Below, in pieces: positions 27,022 to 34,934 of a DNA stretch of 36,061 nt. This DNA comes from Physcousia sp015060555. GTDB lineage: Bacteria > Bacteroidota > Bacteroidia > Bacteroidales > Bacteroidaceae. The notes below the pieces were generated by a model that did no database searches, was not told the DNA's origin, and saw nothing but the letters and a program-made list of their open reading frames with translations. Position numbers and translations under genes: made by a program. The DNA is taken from the NCBI GenBank assembly GCA_015060555.1, contig SUYG01000017.1, forward strand, positions 1 through 36,061, in the 5' to 3' direction. The stretch's first letter is position 1; every line of letters starts with the position of its first letter.

Positions 27022-27210
27022 ATGAAACGAAAAGAACAGCTTATTTCGGTAGAGAGGAAGGTCTATACCCGTCCTCTTACCCTCGCTATGCACTTTGAGG
27101 CAGAGCGTATGATGGCGCTTTCGACTACGGAAAAGAACGCCACAACAAATGAAGTCCTCACCAAAGGAAACAGTGACCACGGAAATATTTGGGATGATGA
27201 CGAGGAGTAA
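27022..27210 (+). CDS. Small acidic-tailed peptide, paralogue of the one at 31817-31996
   Basis: 62 residues, with a basic start (MKRKEQLISVERKVYTRP), a middle segment LTLAMHFEAERMMALSTT, then EVLTKGNSDHGNIWDDDEE. The downstream peptide shares the order Y-x-x-P, hydrophobic/His-Phe stretch, M-x-ALST, VL(T/S)KG, G/D-x-IW and an acidic end. There is no classical signal peptide. Small proteins of this plan, ending in a Trp plus acidic residues, are frequent in gut Bacteroidales next to exported proteins, but I know no demonstrated function. A secreted peptide signal, a precursor peptide, or an assembly factor for the large protein are all possible. It begins the operon after the long leader. Confidence 0.75.
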   Translation: MKRKEQLISVERKVYTRPLTLAMHFEAERMMALSTTEKNATTNEVLTKGNSDHGNIWDDDEE

Positions 27211-27260
27211 TCGAAGACCAACTATCAAACACATATTATATAACTAAATCTTTCAACAAC

Positions 27261-30200
27261 ATGAAAAGAAAATTACTTTTCGCGGCGTTATGCGTCGTTG
27301 GTGCGCTTGGTACACTAAGGGCACAGACTACACTGACCGGTGTGTCGGAGATTACGAGTGGTCAAGAGTACTACATTGTAAATGATGAGACAGGTCTATT
27401 TATGACTCCTGGAAATAATTGGGGTACTCGAGCCACGCTTGATGAGTCTTCCGCGGGAACAGCAACCGTGACACTAGCAGATGGTAAATATACCATTATT
27501 TTCACATGGCCTTCCCATGGAAATGGCTTGTTCGTAGATTCTGATGATGGAAGTAATGTGTATTGTGATAGAAATAATCAGGGCAATTACTTCTGGACAA
27601 TCACTTCAAACGGGGATAATACATTCAATATTCAACTAGCTTCTGATCAGGCTCGGTATAATGCTTCGTCCTATTTGACAGCTGAAAGTAGCAACGTGTG
27701 GGCAAACGTCCAATATAATAGTGGCAACGAAAATCTTCGTAAGTGGCGTTTTATCTCGCCATCCGCAGTGAAGGACGCGATGTTGAGCAGCTCGTCAAAG
27801 ATGGATGTGTCTCTCTTTGTACATGGCGCTCAGGGAACAAATAATATTGGCGCAAGCAATAATAGCTTCGATCGTTTTAAGGAACGCTATTCATGGACCA
27901 TCACAGGTAATAATTGGAAAGGACAAAATAATCAGTCTCTCTCTGGTTTCAGTAGATATTGGATGGAATGTTGGAGTGGATCTGCATTGACAAACCGTTC
28001 AGCCAAGAAAACGGTTTCTGACCTGCCTGCTGGTAGTTATACCCTCTCAGCCTATACTGTTGGTGGTGATGGTGTTACCTTCTATGCAAAAGTTGGTGAT
28101 GGTGATAAAATAACAGCAGCTACAGGTAACGGAAGTCCGATTCTTTCAACAGTTAACTTTGATATTGAATCAGGCACAGAGAATGTGGAAATCGGTATTG
28201 AGTCAACAGCAAGTTCCACTTCTGGGTGGATTGCAATAGACAATATTAAGTTAGAGTATGTGAGCTTCAGCGCATTCCGAGATGTATATGAGGACGCTCT
28301 TAATGCTGCACAAACAGCTTCTAATACCTTAGACGGTTTTTCGGTTTTCTCTTCTCAGAAGTCCACACTGGATGGCGTGATTTCTAGTAACACACTTGCA
28401 GGAGATGATTTGAATAATCGTGAGGCTTTGACGACAGCCACGAACAATCTGGAAGCAGCAACAGCAGCTGTATCCTCGGCAGTGACAGCGTGTACACAAT
28501 ATGCAACCATCGTTTCTACGATTGGCGAAAATACAAATGTAAATCTAACGAGCTTTGTAAGTAATGCCGGCTTTGAGGCTGGAAATTTGACAGGCTGGAC
28601 TTCTTCTAATGGAGGAGGGGTAGCTGACAATAATAACTTCACTGAAAAGGTCGGAACTTATTTTGTAGAGCGCTGGCAGCCGAATGGTGACAGCCAAGTT
28701 CAGCTTTCTGACGGTACATTAGTTCATGGCGGAATCATTCTGCCTGCAGGCCTTTATCAGATTTCTGCTACAGGCCAGGTCCAGGCGCAAAAGAATGGAA
28801 CAACAGGTGGAGGCTATTACCTCTGTGGTAACAATGAACGTGTTGAAATTGGTGCCCCTGCACGCTATTCTACTTATGTCTATTTGGAGGAGGATAAGAG
28901 CGAACTGATTATTAAATTCCAACTTGACGGATGTACTGGTAACTGGATTTGCTGTGATGATGTTCAGCTTACCTACGTAGGTGAGGACTTCCCAGCTTAT
29001 ACACTTGTAGAGGGTAAGATGAGCGCTGCAGCTGCTACTGCACAGTCAGATGCAGAAGCCACATTTACAGGTGACAAGACCGTAGCCAATTACAATGCGC
29101 TCATTGCCGCCATTACAGCAGCTCAGGTCTCCAAGGAGGCGTATGCTTCAGCTGCCACGGCAATTGCTGATGCCAAAGCATTGAAAGATGCTCATAACTT
29201 CGTGACTTCTGCAGCCGCAACAACCTTTGCTGAGGCCATTGCAGCAATAGAGACTCCATATAACAGCGGAGCTCTTAGCGATTCCGACGCTAACAATGCT
29301 GCAACAACACTTGGTTTCTCTATTTCGGGATGGCATGGCAATGCTAATAGTGCTGCTTCCAATTATATGGAAAGCACTTTCGGTCTGAATGATTTCGATG
29401 CCGCTCTCTACGTAAACACTTGGTCAACAGAAGGTGAAAGTGATGGTTCCAACTTCAAGGTTCCCTTCTATGAGTATTGGGTTGCTGATGGCGAAAGTCT
29501 TGGCGCGAACGAATGGTCTGCAACACTTACAGGCCTTGAGAATGGCCTCTACAGCGTCAGTGCTTGGGTGCGCGTACGCGCCAAGAACGAGGTCGCTGTA
29601 GGCGATGCTACAGGTATCACGATGGATGTGAACGGTGGCGGTGAAGGTGACTACGCTGCTGTGGATGTCACTGAAGGTGCACAGATTGGCGAGAGCCAGT
29701 TCCAGATGCAGACCTATACTGCTCAAAATCTTGTCAAGGACGGCAACCTCACGCTGAACTTCAATATTGTTGCTGGCAATAATATCAGTTGGCTCAGTTT
29801 CAAGAACGTCCACTACACGAAGGTTCGCGACCTTACTCCCGAAGAGGCTGCCATCATTCCTACTGCAATTGCTCTTGACCAGACAGAAGTTGCCTTGGAT
29901 GCAACAACTAGCTCAAAGACATTCGAACTGACATTCACTCCTAATGATGCAACTCAGACTGTGAATTGGACAAGTTCTGATGAGTCTGTTGCAACGGTTA
30001 GTTCACTGGGTGAGGTAACAGCTGTTCTCCCTGGTACTGCTACCATCACAGCCACCAGCACACTTGACGCTAATGTTAGTGCTTCCGCGACTGTAACTGT
30101 AACCTTCCCCGAAACAGTTACTCCCGCCAGCTACTACGTAAACAATGATGCAACCCGCACAGTTTACACTGTGGGTGACAACCTCATTAAGAATGGTACA

Positions 30201-31799
30201 TTCGAATATCCTGACGGTTTCTATGGTTGGACGGATGCTACAGCTGGTGCAGCCAAACTGACCTCATCGAATTTTGATATTGTAACAGACGGTGAGAATA
30301 AATATCTTAGGTCCAAGAACCACGGTGGAAGCACATCTGCTTCTTCTATCGGCACAGCTTGGCCTATTGAGGCCGGGAAGACCTATGTGTTCGGTTACAA
30401 GGCTAAGGCTGTAAGCGCTGGCACAACGGAATACCATGTTGTTAGCCTTACCAATACCCTTGCAACAGAGACCTCTAAGATTAGCACAACGCAGACTGTG
30501 GGTACAGCTTGGACAGACATTCAGTACACGTTCACCAATTCCAGCAATTATGCTTATCTTCAGTTCCGTGCGCGCTGGCTCGGTGAGAATGGTCAACTTT
30601 CTAGCTTTGATGACTTCTATCTCGCCGAGGTCACCCCAGCAACCGAGGGTAATGTTGACTATGCTACAGCCGCTATTCCTACTGCAAACATCGGTACTGG
30701 CGCCTTCCAGTACTCTCAGGATGCAATCGATAATGCTAACGCTCTCGTTCAGGGTGTAGCTACCGTACAGGATGTAGAGGATGCATACAACGCACTGAAA
30801 ACTGTCAATGCTCCTGAGAATGGCCAGGTCTTCAACGTTATCCTGACTTATGATGGTTGGACATATGATAACAAGGCGATGACTTATATTGCAAATGGCC
30901 GTAATGATGCTGGTCTGTATAATATCCAGTATAAGGAAGAGGCTAATACGAACTTGGCTCAGGCATTCACATTCACCAGGGTTTCTGGCAACAACTACAA
31001 GATGTCTCAGATTGACGCAGATGGCAATGCTCGCTATATCTGCACAGGTGTTCCTTATAGTGGTAACACAAGCCAGATTCGTACGACAACAAATGCTGAA
31101 AATGCGCTTGTAGTAACAGTCATCCCGACTGCAAACGAAGGTAAGTGGAATCTGTGGAACACAGAGGCTAACCAGTACATCGGATCTCAGGATGCTGGTG
31201 TCTATACAGTGAACAGCCACATCGACTTCAACATCGTTGAGACCTCTAAGCCCTCTATCACGATTAACACAACAGCAGCTGGCTGGGGTACTACGATGTT
31301 GCCCTTCGCAGTAGCTTCTCTGCCTGATGGCGTGAAGGCTTACAGATGTTATGAACTAAGTGGCGCTACGCTGATACTCGATGAGGTTGATGCTCTTGAT
31401 GCAAATACGCCTTATATTATTGAGGGTGCCTGGAATGAGACGCTGAATGGCGATGCTCAGGGTATTGCTCCCACTTATACAGTTGGTCTTCTGACCGGTG
31501 TCTATGCTGCAACCCCTGCTCCTAATGGTAGCTATGTGCTTCAGAACAATGACAGCAAGATTGGCTTCTATCTGGTTAATACCGAAAAAGCTCAACCTAC
31601 TGTTGGTGCAAACCGCTGTTACCTGACGGTTCCCGCTGGCGTGAAGGCTAATGCGTTCTTCTTCAATGAAGCAACTGGCATCCAGAACGTGCTCGAGAAC
31701 TTGCAGGCTGGCGAGATCTACGATATCTCAGGCCGCAAACTTGGTAAGCTCCAGAAGGGCGTGAACATCGTGAACGGTAAGAAAGTGTTGGTAAAATAA
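27261..31799 (+). CDS. Giant secreted modular protein with carbohydrate-binding-like and Big_2 domains
   Basis: 1512 residues with a signal peptide (MKRKLLFAALCVVGALGTLRA, cleavage likely before QTTL). In order: a ricin/lectin-like beta region (about 25-165); galactose-binding-like modules near 170-340, 430-580, 680-850 and 990-1130, each with G-x-Y/W-sandwich patterns such as LPAGSYTLSAYTV, LPAGLYQISATGQV and ENGLYSVSAWVRV; alanine-rich helical FIVAR-like spacers between them; a Big_2-type Ig domain near 865-950 (VNWTSSDESVATVS, GTATITATSTLDANVSA); and a C-terminal tail with IYDISGRKLGKL and VNGKKVLVK. That tail is typical of Bacteroidales surface proteins exported by type IX-like systems. 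No catalytic motif is evident, so adhesion or glycan binding is likely. It is flanked within 51 and 17 bases by two related small peptides. Confidence 0.8.
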   Translation: MKRKLLFAALCVVGALGTLRAQTTLTGVSEITSGQEYYIVNDETGLFMTPGNNWGTRATLDESSAGTATVTLADGKYTIIFTWPSHGNGLFVDSDDGSNVYCDRNNQGNYFWTITSNGDNTFNIQLASDQARYNASSYLTAESSNVWANVQYNSGNENLRKWRFISPSAVKDAMLSSSSKMDVSLFVHGAQGTNNIGASNNSFDRFKERYSWTITGNNWKGQNNQSLSGFSRYWMECWSGSALTNRSAKKTVSDLPAGSYTLSAYTVGGDGVTFYAKVGDGDKITAATGNGSPILSTVNFDIESGTENVEIGIESTASSTSGWIAIDNIKLEYVSFSAFRDVYEDALNAAQTASNTLDGFSVFSSQKSTLDGVISSNTLAGDDLNNREALTTATNNLEAATAAVSSAVTACTQYATIVSTIGENTNVNLTSFVSNAGFEAGNLTGWTSSNGGGVADNNNFTEKVGTYFVERWQPNGDSQVQLSDGTLVHGGIILPAGLYQISATGQVQAQKNGTTGGGYYLCGNNERVEIGAPARYSTYVYLEEDKSELIIKFQLDGCTGNWICCDDVQLTYVGEDFPAYTLVEGKMSAAAATAQSDAEATFTGDKTVANYNALIAAITAAQVSKEAYASAATAIADAKALKDAHNFVTSAAATTFAEAIAAIETPYNSGALSDSDANNAATTLGFSISGWHGNANSAASNYMESTFGLNDFDAALYVNTWSTEGESDGSNFKVPFYEYWVADGESLGANEWSATLTGLENGLYSVSAWVRVRAKNEVAVGDATGITMDVNGGGEGDYAAVDVTEGAQIGESQFQMQTYTAQNLVKDGNLTLNFNIVAGNNISWLSFKNVHYTKVRDLTPEEAAIIPTAIALDQTEVALDATTSSKTFELTFTPNDATQTVNWTSSDESVATVSSLGEVTAVLPGTATITATSTLDANVSASATVTVTFPETVTPASYYVNNDATRTVYTVGDNLIKNGTFEYPDGFYGWTDATAGAAKLTSSNFDIVTDGENKYLRSKNHGGSTSASSIGTAWPIEAGKTYVFGYKAKAVSAGTTEYHVVSLTNTLATETSKISTTQTVGTAWTDIQYTFTNSSNYAYLQFRARWLGENGQLSSFDDFYLAEVTPATEGNVDYATAAIPTANIGTGAFQYSQDAIDNANALVQGVATVQDVEDAYNALKTVNAPENGQVFNVILTYDGWTYDNKAMTYIANGRNDAGLYNIQYKEEANTNLAQAFTFTRVSGNNYKMSQIDADGNARYICTGVPYSGNTSQIRTTTNAENALVVTVIPTANEGKWNLWNTEANQYIGSQDAGVYTVNSHIDFNIVETSKPSITINTTAAGWGTTMLPFAVASLPDGVKAYRCYELSGATLILDEVDALDANTPYIIEGAWNETLNGDAQGIAPTYTVGLLTGVYAATPAPNGSYVLQNNDSKIGFYLVNTEKAQPTVGANRCYLTVPAGVKANAFFFNEATGIQNVLENLQAGEIYDISGRKLGKLQKGVNIVNGKKVLVK

Positions 31800-31816
31800 T
31801 TTAAACGATTACGACT

Positions 31817-31996
31817 ATGAAAAAGAAGTATATCAGTCCCGAGTTGACAATTCATTTCGTGCAACTTGAGAATATGCTAGCGCTCTCCACCCTCGATGAC
31901 TATGCGACATCTGAACCAGTCCTCTCCAAAGGCTCCGGTGATTGGGACATTTGGGGTAATGACTCAGAAACGGACTTCGACGACGAAGACTATTAA
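31817..31996 (+). CDS. Second small acidic-tailed peptide of the pair
   Basis: 59 residues: MKKKYISPELTIHFVQLENM, then LALSTLDDYATSEPVLSKGS and GDWDIWGNDSETDFDDEDY. It begins 17 bases after the giant gene and shares with the 27022-27210 peptide the M-x-ALST, VL-x-KG and D-x-x-IW features plus a strongly acidic end. The two are alignable along most of their length, but clearly diverged. Strong hairpins follow at 32004-32037 and 32096-32127, so it ends the operon. Function unknown; a role tied to the large secreted protein is inferred from synteny alone. Confidence 0.75.
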   Translation: MKKKYISPELTIHFVQLENMLALSTLDDYATSEPVLSKGSGDWDIWGNDSETDFDDEDY

Positions 31997-32003
31997 TCCT
32001 CAT

Positions 32004-32037
32004 AGGTCTCCCGCAGTTCACAGCTGGCGGGAGACCT
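32004..32037 (+). terminator. Perfect 11-bp hairpin after the second peptide gene
   Basis: AGGTCTCCCGC (32004-32014) pairs with GCGGGAGACCT (32027-32037), 8 bases past the stop. No T run follows, so it may mainly stabilise the 3' end. Confidence 0.6.
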
Positions 32038-32095
32038 TACCCCGCAATCAGGTTTTCGTTCCTGGTTGTTGTTAATTAATTATTGTTAGTTGATT

Positions 32096-32127
32096 GTCCT
32101 GCGCTGTGAAGCGCGGGACTTCTTTTT
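32096..32127 (+). terminator. Intrinsic terminator of the peptide/giant-protein operon
   Basis: GTCCTGCGCT (32096-32105), loop GTGA, AGCGCGGGAC (32110-32119), then TTCTTTTT. AAGTCCCGCGC at 32159-32169 could compete for the same arm. Confidence 0.8.
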
Positions 32128-32192
32128 GTACGGCAGCCCCTACGCGAAGGGCACAGCAAGTCCCGCGCCCCCCCTGTCCGAAGGGCGCAGGG

Positions 32193-32363
32193 TGGATCAC
32201 CATGGTGGTCCACTCGGAAGAGCAAGGTCTTTCTTCCTGAAGACCTTGCTCTTCTTGCGTTAAGACCAAGGTCTTCAAAAAATCGCACCATGCATTTCAG
32301 GCTGTTGCACCATGGTGCTCAGGTCATCACACCATGGTGCAACGTGCTTCGATGCATGGTGCG
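32193..32363. repeat. Iteron-like array of GCACCATGGTGC palindromes at 22-bp spacing
   Basis: Four sites are centred at 32290.5, 32312.5, 32334.5 and 32356.5, exactly 22 bp apart. The inner two hold CACCATGGTG cores and the outer two are half sites (GCACCATG, CATGGTGC). A fifth full palindrome, TGGATCACCATGGTGGTCCA, is centred at 32202.5, which is 88 bp (4 x 22) upstream. The four-site block is also a nested inverted repeat: CGCACCATGCAT (32284-32295) pairs with ATGCATGGTGCG (32352-32363), and TTGCACCATGGTG with CACCATGGTGCAA, with equal 9-base spacers. The phasing fits cooperative binding of a dimeric protein on one DNA face. Confidence 0.85.
32218..32275. repeat. AAGACCTTG hairpins within the phased region
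   Basis: AAGAGCAAGGTCTT (32218-32231) pairs perfectly with AAGACCTTGCTCTT (32240-32253). AAGACC/GGTCTT recurs at 32262-32275. They lie between the first and second CACCATGGTG sites. Confidence 0.75.
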
Positions 32364-32444
32364 TTTTCTAAATGCGCATGAATCTGACATACCTTCATCA
32401 TTTCAGGACTAATTGATTGAAAAGTAGTGGCTTGCATGATTTCA

Positions 32445-32534
32445 AACCTACATGGAACCTACATGGAACCTACATGGAATCTGCAGATGAATGGGTGAAC
32501 CATGTAGAAATTATGTAGGTTTAGTGTAGGTTTG
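32445..32534. repeat. AACCTACATGG 11-bp repeats in two opposed sets
   Basis: AACCTACATGG is repeated three times without gaps (32445-32477). On the other strand, reading from 32533 leftward, AAACCTACACT, AAACCTACATA and ATTTCTACATG follow with the same 11-base period. The two sets face each other across about 20 bases. Confidence 0.8.
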
Positions 32535-32963
32535 TTTTGTTGCATCTATTTATATATCACTCACTTAGCCACAAAATGATGAAGATGCTCAAAAAACGCT
32601 ATAAAAAGAATTTTACAGGGAACATATATCCCCTATCAATTTGAACTTCGCTTGACACTTGTGACACCTGCCTCGTAGCAATCCGTTTTATACTATAGTG
32701 AATCTGATGAGTTCCCGATATTCTTCACCTTGCCGTTCCAAAGCTTTTTGAGAAGCTCTTTGATGTATTTTTCTCTTATGATTGTCCATATAGCGGCTTG
32801 TTTTGATGTCGAAAAGATGGTATTTAACCGCCTTTTCTCAAAATCTTTTTGCACAAAATCGCAGAATCCTCAAGTTCTATTCGGTACAAAAGCACAAAAT
32901 CCTCAAGCTGTTAAGCTGACGATATACCAGCCTATTCTAGTAGGATGAATCTCGCCTTACCCT
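32535..32963. other. Gene-free stretch between repeat arrays
   Basis: I see no supported gene. A plus-strand frame at 32730-32948 and a short minus-strand frame (MDNHKRKIHQRASQ...) are unconvincing. ATCCTCAAG-type short direct repeats occur at 32863-32874 and 32892-32907. Confidence 0.4.
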
Positions 32964-33040
32964 CTATAGAGATTACGCGCAGACACTATAGAGGGTACGC
33001 GCAGACACTATAGAGGGTACGCTTAGGGAGTATAGAGCCC
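32964..33040. repeat. Second 22-bp tandem array (CTATAGAG core)
   Basis: CTATAGAG starts at 32964, 32986 and 33008, and GTATAGAG at 33030: exactly 22 bp apart. The first two units are nearly identical over 22 bases (CTATAGAGGGTACGCGCAGACA with GAT for GGG in the first). The later units diverge in the second half. Confidence 0.85.
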
Positions 33041-33216
33041 CTTTCCGCTGGTTAGGAAATAATCAGGTCAGCACAGATTTTTCATCGGGACAAATGACTA
33101 CCTATAATGTTTATCAATTGAAGATTCATGAATTTCTCTCTATAAATATCATTCTTCGGGAGGGCTATCTTTGGCAAATTACTCTTACTTTCATCCTTAT
33201 TCTCGGCGAATAATTT

Positions 33217-34203
33217 TTAGTTTCTCTGATTAATCAGGTTCACCACAACTTTCACCATCACATCCTTCTCCTCAGTCTTGCTCTCGGCAATCATCAAGGT
33301 TAAGGCAACGAGAGTGTTGTCTGCTAAACGCTTAGAGCCATCCTTGCGATAGAGGATGTGGTTGTTGTTGAGGAACCAAAGGAAGAGGGTGGCGGCAATG
33401 CGCTTATTGCCGTCGCTGAAGGAGTGGTTCTTGGTGACGAGGTAGAGCAGCATGGCAGCTTTCTCCTCCACGCTGGGATAGAGTTCCTCGCCGCCAAAGG
33501 TCTGATAAATCTGACCTATACTGCTCTTGAATGAGTCGTCTTTCTCGTTGCCAAAGAGTACGGAACCACCAAACTTGTCTCGAAGACGGTTAATCTCTTC
33601 CATCGAATTCTCGTAAGTAGCATGGAAGGGCTCTTCCTTCGTGGTTTTCTCAATGGTCAGGCGTTCATAGTCGTAGTTGTCAAGGGTATCGAGAGCGTAT
33701 GTGTAATCCGTCACTACTTCGAAGAGGGCGTTGCTTTCGTCTGTAGAAAGCAAGGGCTGGCTTTGGATAGTACGGCCAAGCATACTGACCAACTGACGCA
33801 ATTCACCTATCTGTTCTTTGCGGATGCGCTCGTTGACAGCATAACCCTTCACAAGATAGTCTTTGATAACATTTCGTGCCCAGATGCGGAAAGCGGTACC
33901 GCGTTTGCTCTTGACGCGATAGCCAACGGAAATGATGACATCGAGATCGTAGTATTTTACGGTACGAGAAACCATTCTCTTTCCTTCTTGTTGAACTTGT
34001 AAGTATTCCTTACAGGTTGAGTCTCTGTCCAACTCACCCTCTTTATAAGCATTACCTATATGCATGGTAATGTTCTGAGGGGACTTCTCAAATAACTCTG
34101 CCATCTGAGCCTGTGTCAACCATACAGTCTCATTCTCCAGACGCACATCAATCTGTGTCTGTCCGTCCTCCGTCTGATAGATGATGATCTTGTTCTCTTC
34201 CAT
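33217..34203 (-). CDS. RhuM-type DNA-binding protein fused to a Fic/DOC domain
   Basis: 328 residues from the ATG at 34203; an in-frame ATG at 34263 lies upstream of the -7 element at 34224-34231 and is rejected. The N-terminal part (about 1-120) is RhuM-like: ETVWLTQAQMAELFEKSPQNI, YDLDVIISVGYRVKSKRGTAFRIWA. The C-terminal Fic/DOC domain has HSFSDGNKRIAATLFLWFL, matching HxFx(D/A)GNKR, as in toxins that modify translation factors. RhuM-Fic genes are often found in type I restriction loci of gut Bacteroidales, and the gene here is followed upstream by remnants of such a locus. The target is unknown. It is intact and may be the last functional piece of the locus, or a toxin kept by addiction. 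Confidence 0.85.
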   Translation of the reverse strand: MEENKIIIYQTEDGQTQIDVRLENETVWLTQAQMAELFEKSPQNITMHIGNAYKEGELDRDSTCKEYLQVQQEGKRMVSRTVKYYDLDVIISVGYRVKSKRGTAFRIWARNVIKDYLVKGYAVNERIRKEQIGELRQLVSMLGRTIQSQPLLSTDESNALFEVVTDYTYALDTLDNYDYERLTIEKTTKEEPFHATYENSMEEINRLRDKFGGSVLFGNEKDDSFKSSIGQIYQTFGGEELYPSVEEKAAMLLYLVTKNHSFSDGNKRIAATLFLWFLNNNHILYRKDGSKRLADNTLVALTLMIAESKTEEKDVMVKVVVNLINQRN

Positions 34204-34223
34204 ATCTTTTGTGATTTCGACGA

Positions 34224-34231
34224 CAAAGATA
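34224..34231 (-). promoter_or_regulatory. Promoter -7 element of the RhuM-Fic gene
   Basis: TATCTTTG on the minus strand, 20 bases before the ATG at 34203. The -33 element is not obvious. Confidence 0.5.
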
Positions 34232-34286
34232 ACGATTAGTTTTGAATCCGCGATAGGAAGCATCTCCTTTTTTCAAAATGAGGTAC

Positions 34287-34317
34287 AAAAAAGCCTTCCC
34301 GAGAGGAGGGGAAGGCT
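34287..34317 (-). terminator. Intrinsic terminator after the restriction gene fragments
   Basis: On the minus strand AGCCTTCCC (34317-34309) pairs with GGGAAGGCT (34300-34292) around 8 bases, followed by TTTTTG. It ends transcription of the fragment series before RhuM-Fic. Confidence 0.88.
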
Positions 34318-34326
34318 ATATAGAAT

Positions 34327-34470
34327 CTAAGCGGAGGTTCTCCAATCATCATACAGATTGGTGGACAGGTCCTCTTCAATGCCAAAGAAGGCCCCGATAA
34401 AACCCTCTTTTTTGCATTGATCAGCGTAAAACCCCGCTTTCCCAAGCATTATACGATTGTACTTTTTCAT
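34327..34470 (-). pseudogene. N-terminal fragment of a restriction endonuclease-like gene
   Basis: 47 codons from the ATG at 34470 to TAG at 34329-34327: MKKYNRIMLGKAGFYADQCK, then EGFIGAFFGIEEDLSTNLYD and DWRTSA. This matches, from memory, the beginning of Mrr-like restriction endonucleases (pattern Y-RIMLG-x-YA-x-C, FIG-x-F-I-x-DL, WR). Full proteins are several hundred residues, so only the 5' end remains. The frame ends just before a terminator hairpin. It overlaps the HsdS fragment in another frame. It is the only frame I call in the window that ends in TAG. Confidence 0.6.
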
Positions 34471-34552
34471 ATCTTACTGGCCTAAATAATTCCCACCCCT
34501 CTGGAATCCCTCCAATCCACTCAATGCCACTATCTTTATATTGTCTTTCCAT
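34421..34552 (-). pseudogene. N-terminal fragment of a type I restriction specificity subunit (HsdS)
   Basis: 43 codons from the ATG at 34552. The first 22 residues, MERQYKDSGIEWIGGIPEGW plus EL, are the classic HsdS opening (YKDSGIEWIGEIPEGWE). After that the sequence departs from the family and stops at TGA (34423-34421). The start overlaps the stop of the DUF1016 fragment as TGATG, so the normal coupled order of a type I locus is preserved although both genes are cut short. Both target-recognition domains are missing. Confidence 0.65.
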
Positions 34553-34657
34553 CATAGTTCGTCCTCCATATTATCTCCTTTAACAGAAGTCCTTTTGGCT
34601 TTTTCATCCTCAAAAGACAGGCCTTTACTGAGAATCAACACATTGTGCGACCAAGGC

Positions 34658-34684
34658 AAAAGTGCAACGGCGCGTTGCACTTTT
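34658..34684. repeat. Palindrome AAAAGTGCAACG-gcg-type, first copy
   Basis: GTGCAACG GCG CGTTGCAC with flanking AAAA/TTTT: a near-perfect palindrome. The 20-mer at 34660-34679 recurs exactly at 34915-34934. Confidence 0.8.
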
Positions 34685-34914
34685 ACGTCTGCCTTTTCAT
34701 ATCGCTCGAAGAAAGTCTTCATATACCACAAGTTACGTGGCGACATTCCCATCTTTGGATAGCGTTGTTTCAAGTCCACTGAAAGCCGTCTGACTACCTG
34801 GCTGCCATGCTTACTTTCCAGCTTCTTCTCGTGTAGCAACTTTCCGATGTTCCAGTAGGTGTTGCTTACAGCTACCGACACGTGACGTGCCACGTTCGAG
34901 CGTGCCTCTTCAAT

Positions 34915-34934
34915 AAGTGCAACGGCGCGTTGCA
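34915..34934. repeat. Second copy of the GTGCAACGGCGCGTTGCA repeat
   Basis: Identical over 20 bases to 34660-34679, in the same orientation, 255 bp away within the same gene fragment. Both copies encode QRAVAL in the DUF1016 frame. Confidence 0.8.

Noticed and set aside
32730..32948. Possible 72-residue protein
   Set aside because: The end is made of short direct repeats (ATCCTCAAG type) and nothing in the translation resembles a known domain.
32193..33040. CRISPR array
   Set aside because: The repeats are 8-12 base cores at 22-bp period with no unique spacers of 25-40 bases, and no cas genes are present.
34204..34263. Upstream ATG for the RhuM-Fic gene
   Set aside because: The extra residues lie across and upstream of the -7 element TATCTTTG, and family similarity begins at the second ATG.
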